64,000 nucleotides of DNA from Nocardioides pinisoli (lineage in GTDB: Bacteria > Actinomycetota > Actinomycetes > Propionibacteriales > Nocardioidaceae). The position numbers and the translations under genes were made by a program. The notes under the pieces are model-generated. The model had not been told where the DNA came from. It saw only the letters and a program-made list of their open reading frames with translations, and did not search any database. How positions within the stretch are numbered: the first letter of the stretch is position 1; every line of letters begins with the position of its first letter. Below are positions 17,209 through 25,577 of the stretch, in pieces. Location of the stretch: NCBI RefSeq assembly GCF_024199985.1, contig NZ_JANARS010000012.1, forward strand, positions 36,055 to 100,054. Reading direction: 5' to 3'.

Positions 17209-17413
17209 GGGCCGGGGCCGCCTTCGCGCAGCCGATCGCCGTTTCCGGAAAGCGTCGTGAACTGCCCCGGGGGCCTGGGACAGCAGGTGAGTCCTACCGC
17301 CGCTGTCGGCCCATCCGGGGATCGGCGTCGTCGTCTGCCGCAGCACGACTCATCGGATCCGAAGGGACGCTCCATGTACGTTCTGAACCATCGCCTGACG
17401 GAGGGAGCGACCC

Positions 17414-17995
17414 GTGATCGAGCTGACCGAGGGCCAGGAGCTCACCCTCACCACCGCGGACGGGAAGCCCCTGACCAACGTGCAGATGGCCGTGGGCTGG
17501 GACCACGCCCCGACGGCCGGCTTCATCGGCAGCGGCGCAGCGCCCATCGACCTCGACGCCTCGGCCGTGCAGTTCGCCGGCACCCAGTTCTTCGACATCG
17601 CCTTCTTCAACCACCTCGGGACCCGGGACGGATCGGTCGTCCACCTGGGCGACAACACCACCGGGAAGGGCCAGGGTGACGACGAGGTGATCACCGTGGA
17701 CCTGGGCCGGGTCTACCCCAAGGTCGACTCGATCCTGTTCCTGGTCAGCAGCTACCAGGGGCACTCCCTGGAGTACATCCGCAACGCCTACTGCCGCCTC
17801 GTCGACGACGACGGCACCGAGCTGGCGCGCTTCACCCTCACCCTCGGGGTGCGGGAGACGGGGCTCGTCATGGCGAAGCTGTTCCGCGACGGGTCGAGCT
17901 GGAAGCTCCGCGCCATCGGGACCGGCATCGCCCTGAAGACGCCGACGGACTCGATCGAGGCGCTCGTGCCCTTCGTCCAGCCTCGTCACGAGTGA
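17414..17995 (+). CDS. TerD family calcium-binding stress protein
   Basis: 193 residues forming one TerD domain, a beta-sandwich that binds calcium and is linked to tellurite and other stress resistance. Recognisable elements are VGWDHAP, PIDLDASAVQF (Asp-rich metal site), HLGDNTTGKGQGDDEVITVDL (second site) and RNAYCRLVDDDGTELARFTL. GTG 17414 is supported by GGAGGGAG about nine bases upstream. No other ter genes (terB, terC, terZ) are adjacent, so it is a solitary TerD protein as often seen in actinobacteria. It is cytoplasmic, with no export signal. Confidence 0.92.
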   Translation: MIELTEGQELTLTTADGKPLTNVQMAVGWDHAPTAGFIGSGAAPIDLDASAVQFAGTQFFDIAFFNHLGTRDGSVVHLGDNTTGKGQGDDEVITVDLGRVYPKVDSILFLVSSYQGHSLEYIRNAYCRLVDDDGTELARFTLTLGVRETGLVMAKLFRDGSSWKLRAIGTGIALKTPTDSIEALVPFVQPRHE

Positions 17996-18076
17996 CCGTC
18001 ATCGGTCCCGTCGAGGTGGGCGCCCCCGTCGGTGCCTAGGCTGGGCAGCCGTTCCCGAGCACGAACAGAGGTCGCT

Positions 18077-18391
18077 GTGCCCGCCACCCGTTCCGCCCGA
18101 CAGAGGAAGGCCAGCGCCGACGCAGGAGAGCTGGCCGTGGTCCGCATCGACGTGAGCGCCGACGACTCCTACGCCTACAAGATCTCCTGCACGCAGTGCG
18201 AGGTCCCGCGGCCCGGGACCGGCACCCGCGCCTGGAGCACCCGCCGGCCGGGGGAGGACAACGGCTACCTGCCCGCGCTGGATCGGTGGATCCTCCACCT
18301 CGCGTCCAGGCACCCCGACGCCGGAGCCCCGTGCCTCGACTACCTGCCCGAGGCCCGGGCACGCCTGCAGGAGCGACGCGAGTCCCGCTGA
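18077..18391 (+). CDS. Small conserved-looking protein of unknown function
   Basis: 104 residues from the GTG at 18077, which has AGAGG upstream. A basic start leads to VVRIDVSADDSYAYKISCTQCEVPRPG with a CxxC pair, then WSTRRPGEDNGYLPALDRWILHLASRHPDAG and a later cysteine. The CxxC plus downstream His and Cys could bind zinc, though spacing is not diagnostic. It lies 81 bases after the TerD gene. The same region is open on the opposite strand, but that reading is Gly/Pro/Arg-rich and not protein-like. Family not recognised. Confidence 0.6.
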   Translation: MPATRSARQRKASADAGELAVVRIDVSADDSYAYKISCTQCEVPRPGTGTRAWSTRRPGEDNGYLPALDRWILHLASRHPDAGAPCLDYLPEARARLQERRESR

Positions 18392-18503
18392 TGACGGCTG
18401 GGGAACGATCTGCAGGCCGATCGGCGCGATCACGATGCGTCTGGTTCCCCAACCGCGTGAGCAGTCGTCGCATGCCGGGGCACGCGAGCCACGGCGCTCC
18501 CGG

Positions 18504-18815
18504 TCAGCCACCGTCCTCGGCCTCGAAGAGGGCCTGACGCTGCCGCGCCGTGTCCATCGCCGCGAGGAACTTGTCGTCGTAGTCGGGGTCGTCCGAGCGG
18601 ACCGACGCGATCACGTGCTCGTCGAGGACCCGGGTGTCTCCCTCTCTCACCTTCTGCAGCACGACGCGGGTCTCTCCCTCGACGTCGTAGTGCCCCACGC
18701 GCCAGGTGCCGGCGGGCGCCACCCGAGGACCCTGGCCCGTGGAGCGCAGGAGGTGCGACGCCGCCCAGAAGGTCACCAACCCCACGACGCCGATCAGGAT
18801 GAAGGCTTCCACCAT
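18504..18815 (-). CDS. Single-pass membrane protein of unknown function
   Basis: About 103 residues from ATG 18815: one transmembrane helix right at the start (MVEAFILIGVVGLVTFWAA) then a cytoplasmic part rich in charged residues (GHYDVEGETRVVLQKVREGD, ASVRSDDPDYDDKFLAAMDTAR). The frame extends to a GTG at 18869 (18 more residues), so the start is uncertain. The soluble part is tidy and protein-like. Function unknown; no operon partner is evident. Confidence 0.6.
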   Translation of the reverse strand: MVEAFILIGVVGLVTFWAASHLLRSTGQGPRVAPAGTWRVGHYDVEGETRVVLQKVREGDTRVLDEHVIASVRSDDPDYDDKFLAAMDTARQRQALFEAEDGG

Positions 18816-18947
18816 GACCACGTCCCGATTGTGCGCCGCTGCCTGTCCTGGTGTCAGCAGCGTCGTCACGGCACGTGCAGGGAAACTGCGCCTGATCTGC
18901 GGGGCTCGTGGGAGGCAACACCTCCGGGCTTCGGCTCACAGTGAGGT

Positions 18948-19136
18948 GTGAGCAACCAGCCCTCCGCCCGCAGCAGGGTCGCCGACGTGGTCGCCACGCT
19001 CGCGGTCCTGGTGGTCGGGGGATCGCTGCTGGCCATGACTGCTCCGCTGGTCTCCGCGCTCGCCGTCGTGCTGACCGCCGTGCTCTACGTCCCGATGCGG
19101 GTGCGCGCCATCGGCAGCCGCAGGACCGCCGGCTGA
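18948..19136 (+). CDS. Very small two-helix membrane protein
   Basis: 62 residues: SNQPSARSRV then a long hydrophobic stretch that could form two short membrane helices (VVATLAVLVVGGSLLAM and APLVSALAVVLTAVLY), ending RAIGSRRTAG. The GTG start has only a weak GTGAGG upstream. Support is the hydrophobic pattern and the lack of any competing gene; it could be spurious. Confidence 0.4.
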   Translation: MSNQPSARSRVADVVATLAVLVVGGSLLAMTAPLVSALAVVLTAVLYVPMRVRAIGSRRTAG

Positions 19137-19149
19137 AGGACGGCCGGCT

Positions 19150-19761
19150 CTACAGCGCGTCGAGCCACCGGTGCCCGGGGTGGGCGAGCTCGAGGGACGA
19201 GCGGAGCCAGGCACGCGCGCCCGGGTCCAGGAGGGGTGCGCACACGTCGAAGTCGACCTGGTCCTTGGGCCGTACGACGCGGGCCTTGTGCAGCAGCTGC
19301 ACCTCGGGTCGGAGGTAGGTGATGCCGTCGTGGCTCCAGAGGATCTCCGCGAGCGGGCGGGTGATCCGGGCGTCGCGCTTGTAGGTCCAGGTGGTCGGGG
19401 TGGCGTGCGTCAGGATGACGTCGTACTCCCACGGCTCGGCGCCGCTCGGGCGGAGCCAGAGGTTCTCGCACGTCTCCGGCAGGGGGACCGCGTCGTCGAC
19501 CACCGCCGTCAGGGTGCCGCTGTCGGCCTGCCAGACGTCCAGCCGGCCCTCGAGGTGCCGGCGCAGGTCGGCGACGTCGGACCGCAGGATGCTCGGGTCG
19601 AGGTCGTCGTGCGGGCGGGGGACGCCGGTGAACGCCTCGATGGCCCAGCCGCCGGCGATCCACCACGGGCGGTCGTAGCCCTCGAGCAGCGCGACGGCGT
19701 CGCGGGGCGTCCGGGCGCGCCAGGGCCCGTAGAGGCGGACGGCCTCGTCGTGGTCGGTCAC
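19150..19761 (-). CDS. Nucleotidyltransferase-like protein (aminoglycoside/lincosamide nucleotidyltransferase fold)
   Basis: 203 residues from GTG 19761. WWIAGGWAIEAFTGVPRPHDDLD is the signature of the small nucleotidyltransferase group that includes ANT(2'')-type and Lnu-type resistance enzymes, with the two metal-binding Asp in DDLD. RPEVQLLHKARVVRPKDQVDFD is the conserved C-terminal motif. Most chromosomal members have no proven resistance role, so I do not claim one. Its start overlaps the stop of the upstream kinase by four bases (GTGA), so the two are cotranslated. Confidence 0.8.
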   Translation of the reverse strand: MTDHDEAVRLYGPWRARTPRDAVALLEGYDRPWWIAGGWAIEAFTGVPRPHDDLDPSILRSDVADLRRHLEGRLDVWQADSGTLTAVVDDAVPLPETCENLWLRPSGAEPWEYDVILTHATPTTWTYKRDARITRPLAEILWSHDGITYLRPEVQLLHKARVVRPKDQVDFDVCAPLLDPGARAWLRSSLELAHPGHRWLDAL

Positions 19762-20291
19762 CGCGCCTCCCGAGCGGTGTCCCACCCGCAGTCGGCGCTG
19801 ACCACGCCGAGGACGTCCGCCGTCGACGCGTCGGCGCCGATGCAGGTCTCCTGCAGGCCGTCGACCAGCGCCCGGCCGTACCACCAGTCACGCATCTCGG
19901 CGGCCCCGAACTCCGCTGCCTTGGTCTTGGTCCGGTGGCGGCGCAGCGTCTCCTCGAAGGGCAGGTCCCAGAAGTAGGCGACCGTCCGGCCGAGGTGGTC
20001 CCGGGCCAGCCGTCGCAGCATGTCGCCGTAGCGGTCCGGGTGCAGGATGCCCTCCACGACGACGGAGAGGCCCCGGTCCAGGGCGAACCTGGCCATCAGG
20101 TCCATCAGGTCGATCGCGGGGTTGCCGGGTGTGTCGTGGGCCCACAGGACCTCGCGGCGCACGACGTCCTGCGAGATCACCGCCAGGCGGTCCCTGCCGA
20201 GCCGTTGCTGGAGGGCGCGGGCGACGGTGGTCTTCCCGGAGCCGCTGTTGCCGCGCAGCACGACGAGTGCCGTCCCGGGCGTGCCGACCAC
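19758..20291 (-). CDS. P-loop kinase (AAA/zeta-like small-molecule kinase)
   Basis: 177 residues from GTG 20291. Walker A is GNSGSGKTTVARAL near the N terminus. SQDVVRREVLWAHDTPGNP, VVVEGILHPDRYGDM and YFWDLPFEETLRRHRTKTK follow the pattern of small actinobacterial kinases related to chloramphenicol phosphotransferase and gluconate kinases. It begins 17 bases after cobU on the same strand and overlaps the nucleotidyltransferase downstream. The substrate is unknown; the pairing with a nucleotidyltransferase suggests both may act on one small molecule. Confidence 0.82.
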   Translation of the reverse strand: MVGTPGTALVVLRGNSGSGKTTVARALQQRLGRDRLAVISQDVVRREVLWAHDTPGNPAIDLMDLMARFALDRGLSVVVEGILHPDRYGDMLRRLARDHLGRTVAYFWDLPFEETLRRHRTKTKAAEFGAAEMRDWWYGRALVDGLQETCIGADASTADVLGVVSADCGWDTAREAR

Positions 20292-20308
20292 GTGTGCTCC
20301 GCCGCCCG

Positions 20309-20836
20309 TCAGAGCCGCAGCACCCGGCCGGCGACGACGAGGTGCACCTCGTCGCAGGCGGCGGCGACGCGCTGGTTGACGACGCCCAGCAGGTCGCGGA
20401 AGAGCCGGCCGGAGCGGTGCTCGGGCACGATGCCGAGGCCGACCTCGTTGGTCACGAGCACGACGTCCTGCTCGCAGCGGGTCAGGGCGGCGACGACCTC
20501 GTCGGTGCGGGCGAGGACGAGGTCGTGGACGGCGTCGGAGTCGCGCTCCCACGCCCCCTCCGCGTCGATGACCGCGGTGAGCCAGGTGCCGAGGCAGTCG
20601 ACGAGCAGCGGGGCGTCGGCCTCGGCCAGCACGCCGGCCAGGTCCTGGGTCTCGACCGTCCCCCAGGAGGCGGGCCGGCGGTCGCGGTGGGCGTCGATCC
20701 GGGCCGCCCAGTCGGGGTCCTGCTCGCGGTCGGGCGGCGTGCCGGTGGCGACGTAGGTGGCGGGGGCGCCGCCGATCAGGTCCTCGGCGTGGGTGGACTT
20801 GCCCGACCGGACTCCGCCGGTGACCAGGATCCGCAT
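20309..20836 (-). CDS. cobU: Adenosylcobinamide kinase / adenosylcobinamide-phosphate guanylyltransferase
   Basis: About 175 residues. The nucleotide loop is VTGGVRSGKSTHAE near the N terminus, followed by VATGTPPDREQDPDWAARIDAHRDRRP (the His used in guanylylation lies in IDAHRDRR), LVDCLGTWLT and VTNEVGLGIVPEHRSGRLFRDLLG. It phosphorylates adenosylcobinamide and then transfers GMP, feeding CobS in nucleotide-loop assembly of vitamin B12. Two in-frame ATG codons (20836, 20845) are possible starts. cobS and cobT lie 1.4 kb away on the same strand, separated by a convergent SDR gene. Confidence 0.93.
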   Translation of the reverse strand: MRILVTGGVRSGKSTHAEDLIGGAPATYVATGTPPDREQDPDWAARIDAHRDRRPASWGTVETQDLAGVLAEADAPLLVDCLGTWLTAVIDAEGAWERDSDAVHDLVLARTDEVVAALTRCEQDVVLVTNEVGLGIVPEHRSGRLFRDLLGVVNQRVAAACDEVHLVVAGRVLRL

Positions 20837-20896
20837 GGCGCGCATCCTGTCAGAGTCGGTGACGGATCGGACGCGAAGGCGTGGGTACGGGCCTGC

Positions 20897-21742
20897 ATGA
20901 CTGCTGACACGACGTCCACCTCCGACGCGACACCGACCGCCACCCCCGGTGGTGACCGCCCGCTCGCGGTCGTGACGGGCGCCTCGAGCGGCATCGGCCT
21001 CGAGCTGGCCCGGCAGTTCGTCGACCACCACTTCGACCTCATCGTTGCTGCCGAGGATGCCGAGATCGCCGTCGCGGCCGCGGTGCTGCGCGCGCAGAGC
21101 GGCGGCCAGGTGGACCACGTCCAGGTCGACCTCCGCGACGAGCAGGGCGTGGCCGACCTCTACGCCAGGATCCGCGCCGACGGCCGCCCGCTGGCCGCGA
21201 TCGCGCTCAACGCCGGCCACGGCCAGGGCGGTGCGTTCGTCGACACCGACCTCGCCGACGAGCTCTCGATCATCGACCTCAACATCACCTCGACGGTGCG
21301 CCTGGCCAAGCTCGTGCTGCGCGACATGGTGGCCCGCGACGAGGGCCGGGTGCTGGTGACGTCGTCGATCGCCTCGACGATGCCGGGCTCCTTCCAGGCG
21401 GTCTACAACGCCTCGAAGTCCTTCCTCCAGTCCTTCACCGAGGCGCTGCAGAACGAGCTGAAGGACACCGGCGTCACGCTGACCTCGCTCATGCCCGGAC
21501 CGACGGAGACCGACTTCTTCGAGCGCGCCGACATGGCCGAGGACACCAAGGTGGGCACGTCGGAGAAGGACGACCCCGCGCAGGTGGCCAGGCAGGGCTT
21601 CGAGGCGCTGATGGCCGGCAAGGACCGCGTCGTCGGCGGCGGCCTGAAGACCAAGGTCCAGGAGGCGGCCGGCAAGGCGATGCCCGACAAGCTCAAGGCG
21701 GCCGTGCACCGCCGGATGGCCGAGCCGGGCACCGGCGACTGA
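20897..21742 (+). CDS. Short-chain dehydrogenase/reductase
   Basis: 281 residues. After a Thr-rich start of about 20 residues comes the cofactor motif TGASSGIGLELA, then LNAGHG, the catalytic Ser in SSIASTMPG and Tyr-x3-Lys in VYNASKSFLQSF, and PGPTETDFFERA. This is the classical SDR active site. The C-terminal tail (VGGGLKTKVQEAAGKAMPDKLKAAVHRRMAE) is typical of DltE-like SDRs. The substrate is unknown. It is inserted on the opposite strand between cobU and cobS and shows no link to cobalamin synthesis. Confidence 0.9.
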   Translation: MTADTTSTSDATPTATPGGDRPLAVVTGASSGIGLELARQFVDHHFDLIVAAEDAEIAVAAAVLRAQSGGQVDHVQVDLRDEQGVADLYARIRADGRPLAAIALNAGHGQGGAFVDTDLADELSIIDLNITSTVRLAKLVLRDMVARDEGRVLVTSSIASTMPGSFQAVYNASKSFLQSFTEALQNELKDTGVTLTSLMPGPTETDFFERADMAEDTKVGTSEKDDPAQVARQGFEALMAGKDRVVGGGLKTKVQEAAGKAMPDKLKAAVHRRMAEPGTGD

Positions 21743-21761
21743 CCGGAGGGCGCGGGCCTGC

Positions 21762-22526
21762 TCAGGCGGTGGCGGCCGCCAGCACCAGCACGGCGAAGGA
21801 GACCTCCACCACCGCGCCCAGCACGTCGCCGGTGACCCCGCCGAGGCGTCGTACGCACCGCAGCAGCAGCGCGAGCACGACGCCGACCGTCACCACCAGT
21901 CCCGCGAGCAGCGCTCCGACCGAGCCGAGCCCGTGGCCGGCGAGGCCGACGACCACCCCGCACAGCAGCAACGACGCGACGGCGGCGACGACCGGCACCG
22001 ACCCGACGTGCGTCACTCCGAGGCCGTCGGCACGGGCGGCAGGCACGCCGCGGACGCAGGCGAGGGCGAGCGCGACGCGTGAGGCGCACACCAGCAGCCC
22101 GACCACCCACCAGCCGTGGTCGTGCCGCACGACCGCGGCCAGTCCGGCGGCCTGCAGGCCGGCGACCAGCACCACCGCGACGACACCGGCCGGTCCCACG
22201 GGGCCGGTGCGCATCACCTCGAGCGAGCGCGCGGGGGAGTAGGACGCGGTCAGGCCGTCGGCGGTGTCGGCGAGGCCGTCCCAGTGGAAGGCCCGGGTGC
22301 CGAGCGCGAGCGCCAGCAGCACGACGTACGCCGTCGCGAGGGGCGGCAGCCCGATCCAGCCCGCCACCAGCACCACCGCGGCTGCCACGACCCCCAGCGG
22401 CAGGACCGCAAGCGGCGCGAGCAGCATCGCGACCCCGGCGACCGACCGGTCGACCCGGCCGGGCGGAGGCACCCTGACGGCGGTCAGCGTGCCGGTGGCG
22501 AGCAGCCACGCGTCACGGACGATCAC
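21762..22526 (-). CDS. cobS: Adenosylcobinamide-GDP ribazoletransferase (cobalamin synthase)
   Basis: 254-residue integral membrane enzyme joining adenosylcobinamide-GDP and alpha-ribazole (or its phosphate), the last step of B12 assembly. LATGTLTAVRVP near the start and TRAFHWDGLADTADGL are the family signatures, the latter carrying the Asp-rich metal site. About six hydrophobic helices follow. The GTG start at 22526 overlaps the cobT stop by GTGA. The gene converges on the SDR gene, 19 bases apart. Confidence 0.93.
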   Translation of the reverse strand: MIVRDAWLLATGTLTAVRVPPPGRVDRSVAGVAMLLAPLAVLPLGVVAAAVVLVAGWIGLPPLATAYVVLLALALGTRAFHWDGLADTADGLTASYSPARSLEVMRTGPVGPAGVVAVVLVAGLQAAGLAAVVRHDHGWWVVGLLVCASRVALALACVRGVPAARADGLGVTHVGSVPVVAAVASLLLCGVVVGLAGHGLGSVGALLAGLVVTVGVVLALLLRCVRRLGGVTGDVLGAVVEVSFAVLVLAAATA

Positions 22527-23587
22527 GAGGGCGGGGTCTCGGGCAGGATCTCCGCGAGCAGCGCCACGTCCCGCATCACGGCGATCCCGGAGCGCAGGAC
22601 CGGCAGGGCCGCGACGGCCCCCGAGCCCTCGCCCAGGCGCATGCCGAGGTCGAGGACCGGCTCGAGGCCGAGCGCCTTCAGGGCATGGGCCTGCGCGGGC
22701 TCGGTCGAGCGGTGACCCGCGAGCCACCAGGCGGCCGCACCGGGCGCGTGCGCCTCGGCCACGACCGCGCACGCCACCGACATCAGGCCGTCGAGCAGGA
22801 CCGGTGTGCCGCGGGTGGACGCCTCGACCAGGAACCCCACGGTGGCGGCGAGGTCGGCGCTGCCGAGGGTGGCGAGCACCTCGACCGGGTCGGACGTGCG
22901 ACCCTCGGTGCGGGCCAGCGCCTGCGCCACGACGTCGCGCTTGCGGGTCCAGCCGTCGTCGTCGATGCCGGTGCCGCGCCCGGTGACCTCGTCGGCGGGC
23001 AGGCCCAGGGTCGCGGCCACGAGCGCGGCGGCGACGGTGGTGTTTCCGATGCCGAGGTCGCCGCTCATCAGCAGCTGGGCGCCGTCGTCGACCAGCTCGC
23101 CGGCCAGCTCGGCGCCGAGGGCGAGGGAGCGCTCGGCCTCGGCGCGGGTCAGGGCGTCGGTGAGGTGGATGGCGCCCGAGCCGCGCCGGACCTTGCGCGA
23201 GGTGACCTCGGCCGGCAGGTCGTCGAGGTCGGCGTCGACGGCGACGTCGAGCACCGTCACGGTCACGCCGTGCGCACGCGCCAGGGCGCTGACGCCGGCG
23301 CGGCCCGCGACGAGGGTGCGCACCATCGCCTCCGTGATCGCGGCGGGGTAGGCCGAGACCCCGTGCGCGGCGACGCCGTGGTCGCCGGCCAGCACCACGA
23401 GGCGTACGTCGGTGAGCGGACGCGGCGGCACCACGCCCTGCGCAGCGGAGAGCCAGACGCCGAGCTCGCCGACGCGTCCGAGCGCGCCCGGCGGCGTGGC
23501 CAGGCCGGTCAGGCGCTCGCGGGCGCGGGCGGCGACCTCCGGCGAGGGCGGGGCGACGTGCGGCGGGTCGGTGCGGAACTCGGTCAT
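22523..23587 (-). CDS. cobT: Nicotinate-nucleotide-dimethylbenzimidazole phosphoribosyltransferase
   Basis: 354 residues, the usual length. It makes alpha-ribazole phosphate from nicotinate mononucleotide and a lower-ligand base. Motifs include LATPPGALGRVGELGVWLSAAQG, VVLAGDHGVAAHGVSAYP, MSGDLGIGNTTVAAALVA and GFLVEASTRGTPVLLDGLMS; the catalytic Glu is expected in the C-terminal LGEGSGA segment (MRLGEGSGAV). It is translationally coupled to cobS. Only 54 bases separate it from the divergent 2H phosphoesterase gene, leaving no room for a cobalamin riboswitch, and I see none. Confidence 0.95.
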   Translation of the reverse strand: MTEFRTDPPHVAPPSPEVAARARERLTGLATPPGALGRVGELGVWLSAAQGVVPPRPLTDVRLVVLAGDHGVAAHGVSAYPAAITEAMVRTLVAGRAGVSALARAHGVTVTVLDVAVDADLDDLPAEVTSRKVRRGSGAIHLTDALTRAEAERSLALGAELAGELVDDGAQLLMSGDLGIGNTTVAAALVAATLGLPADEVTGRGTGIDDDGWTRKRDVVAQALARTEGRTSDPVEVLATLGSADLAATVGFLVEASTRGTPVLLDGLMSVACAVVAEAHAPGAAAWWLAGHRSTEPAQAHALKALGLEPVLDLGMRLGEGSGAVAALPVLRSGIAVMRDVALLAEILPETPPS

Positions 23588-23641
23588 GGCGGCAGCAGCC
23601 TAGTGACGACCGGGGCGGGGCGGCCTGCCAGTCTTGCCCGC

Positions 23642-24190
23642 GTGACCGGCCACTCCGTCCTCCAGCTCCCGGTGCCGCCCCTGGAGGCATGGGTGCGGGA
23701 GCGTACCGCCCACTACGACGCCGGCTTCGTCTCCGCAGACCCGCGCTTCGGGCACGCGCACGTCACCGCGCTCGGGCCGTTCGCTCCGTCGCCGTCGGTC
23801 GCGGACCTCGAGACGGTCGCCGTGCTGGCTGCGGAGACTCCACCGATCACGGTGCGGCTGGCCGACCTCGCCCAGTTCCCCAGCGGGATCATCCACCTCG
23901 TGCCCGACCCAGACGACGCGCTGCGTGGGCTGACCGCACGGCTGGTGGCCGCCTTCCCCGCGTGGCCGCCGTACGGCGGTGAGTTCGGCGCCGACGTGCA
24001 GCCGCACCTGACCGTGGACGCGGCCTCCGACCACGTCGACCTCGCCTCGACCGCGGCGTTGCTCGCCGACGTCGTGCCGGTCGACGTGGTGCTCGACCGG
24101 CTGCAGCTCGCCTGGTGGGAGACCGACCGGTGCCACGTGATCGAGGAGTGGCCGCTCGGCCGCCGCCCGGCTCGGTGCCCGGCTCGTTGA
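23642..24190 (+). CDS. 2'-5' RNA ligase family protein (2H phosphoesterase)
   Basis: 182 residues with the two His-x-Thr motifs of the 2H superfamily: HAHVTALGPF near residue 39 and QPHLTVD near residue 120. These His and Thr residues act on cyclic phosphates or 2'-5' bonds in RNA or nucleotides. The central region FPSGIIHLVPDPDDALRGLTARL and the C-terminal LAWWETDRCHVIEEWPLG are typical. The actual substrate in bacteria is mostly unknown. The GTG start is divergent from cobT. Confidence 0.88.
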   Translation: MTGHSVLQLPVPPLEAWVRERTAHYDAGFVSADPRFGHAHVTALGPFAPSPSVADLETVAVLAAETPPITVRLADLAQFPSGIIHLVPDPDDALRGLTARLVAAFPAWPPYGGEFGADVQPHLTVDAASDHVDLASTAALLADVVPVDVVLDRLQLAWWETDRCHVIEEWPLGRRPARCPAR

Positions 24191-24223
24191 CCCGCGCGGG
24201 GACCCGCGTGGCAGGATCACGGC

Positions 24224-24427
24224 ATGGCTTCATGGGCGCACCTCGAGATCACCGTCGACGACCAGGGCAACGTGGAGGTCGGCGGCTACAACGCCGACCC
24301 CGAGGCGCTCGTGGAGGGCACGGAGTCGTGGGAGGACCTGCTCTCCACCCTCGGCGTCAACGGCTGGGAGCTGGTGCAGGTCATCCCCGGCGTGGAGACG
24401 ACCTACTGGTTCAAGCGCCACGCCTGA
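24224..24427 (+). CDS. Small DUF4177-like protein
   Basis: 67 residues, all one small beta-rich domain: VNGWELVQVIPG followed by TTYWFKR matches the end of DUF4177-type proteins, in which this 'GWELV' core is diagnostic. CAGGAT lies six bases before the ATG, close to the leaderless -10 pattern. Function unknown. Confidence 0.75.
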   Translation: MASWAHLEITVDDQGNVEVGGYNADPEALVEGTESWEDLLSTLGVNGWELVQVIPGVETTYWFKRHA

Positions 24428-24455
24428 CGTCCCCTGACGTGCGGGTGACGTCGGC

Positions 24456-25556
24456 GTGAACGACCTCCACGACCGCTTCCGGGCGGCGTCGGCGTCGGCC
24501 GAGTGGATCTTCCACCGCCCACCGTCGACGCCCGCGGCGATGCTGCGCGAGCTCGCCGACTTCGCCGAGGACGCCGACCTCGCGTGGGACCGCTACGGCG
24601 AGCGCGGCGCGGTCGCCCAGCTCGAGGCCGAGGTCGCCGAGCTCCTCGGCAAGCCGACCGCCGTGATGTTCCCGAGCGGCGTGATGGCGCAGCAGGCGAC
24701 CCTGCGGGCCTGGTGCGACCGTGCCGGCTCGCGGCGGGTCGCGCTGCCCGACCTCTCGCACCTCGTGCACCACGAGCAGGACGGCCCGCGGCGCGTGCTG
24801 GGGCTCGAGCTCGAGTGGCTCACCACCGGGCGGCGCACCGCCACGGCGGACGACCTCGCCGCCGTGGGCGGCCGGCTCGGCGCGGCGATGGTCGAGCTGC
24901 CGCTGCGCGACGCGGGCTGCCTGCTGCCGTCGTGGGGCGAGCTCGTCGCCCTGTCCGAGGCCGCCCGTGAGCGCGGTGTGAGCCTGCACGCCGACGGCGC
25001 CCGCATCTGGGAGTCGGTGTCCTACTGGGAGCGCAGCCTCGCCGACGTCGGCGCGCTGGTCGACTCCATCTACGTGTCGCTCTACAAGGGGCTCGGCGGC
25101 CCCAGCGGCGCACTCGTGGCCTGCCCCGCGGACCTCGCGGGCGAGCTGCGCTCGTGGCGCCAGCGGATGGGCGGCACGCTCTTCTCGCTGACCGCCCCGG
25201 CGGTGGGCGGCCTGATCGGCCTGCGGCAGCACCTCGACCGGTTCGGCGCCTACCGGGCCTGGGCGGTCGACCTCGCCGCGGCCCTGCGCGAGCGCGGCTT
25301 CCGGACGTTCCCCGACGAGCCGCACATCGGCACCTTCCTCGTCTGCTCACGAGGCACGGCCGACGAGGTCAACGAGCGGGTCGTCAGGTTCGTCGAGGAG
25401 CGAGGCCTCGTCGCGTGCGGACTCTGGCGCGACGCCGACGTGCCGGGGTGGGTCCAGACAGAGCTGACCTGCTACGAACCGGCGATCCGCCACGACCCGG
25501 CCGACGTGGCTGGTTTGATGTCCGCAGCCGTCGGGGAGGGTCCACCCGGCATCTAG
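24456..25556 (+). CDS. Threonine aldolase family / beta-eliminating lyase (PLP enzyme)
   Basis: 366 residues of a fold type I PLP enzyme. AWDRYGERGAVAQLEAEVAELLGKPTAVMFPSG matches the start of low-specificity threonine aldolases. HADGARIWES carries the Asp that binds the PLP ring nitrogen, and the Schiff-base Lys is in SLYKGLGGPSGA (about residue 212). Members cleave L-threonine or related beta-hydroxy amino acids to glycine and aldehyde; some have other lyase activities. GTG 24456 follows the DUF4177 gene by 28 bases. Confidence 0.88.
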   Translation: MNDLHDRFRAASASAEWIFHRPPSTPAAMLRELADFAEDADLAWDRYGERGAVAQLEAEVAELLGKPTAVMFPSGVMAQQATLRAWCDRAGSRRVALPDLSHLVHHEQDGPRRVLGLELEWLTTGRRTATADDLAAVGGRLGAAMVELPLRDAGCLLPSWGELVALSEAARERGVSLHADGARIWESVSYWERSLADVGALVDSIYVSLYKGLGGPSGALVACPADLAGELRSWRQRMGGTLFSLTAPAVGGLIGLRQHLDRFGAYRAWAVDLAAALRERGFRTFPDEPHIGTFLVCSRGTADEVNERVVRFVEERGLVACGLWRDADVPGWVQTELTCYEPAIRHDPADVAGLMSAAVGEGPPGI

Positions 25557-25577
25557 ACGGAGCGCGGGGGAGTGACG

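Noticed and set aside
17999..18511. Minus-strand frame opposite the small gene at 18077
   Set aside because: Gly/Pro/Arg-rich; the plus-strand reading has a ribosome binding site and better composition.
23588..23641. Cobalamin riboswitch before cobT
   Set aside because: Only 54 bases separate cobT from the divergent gene, too short for the element, and no B12-box motif is visible.
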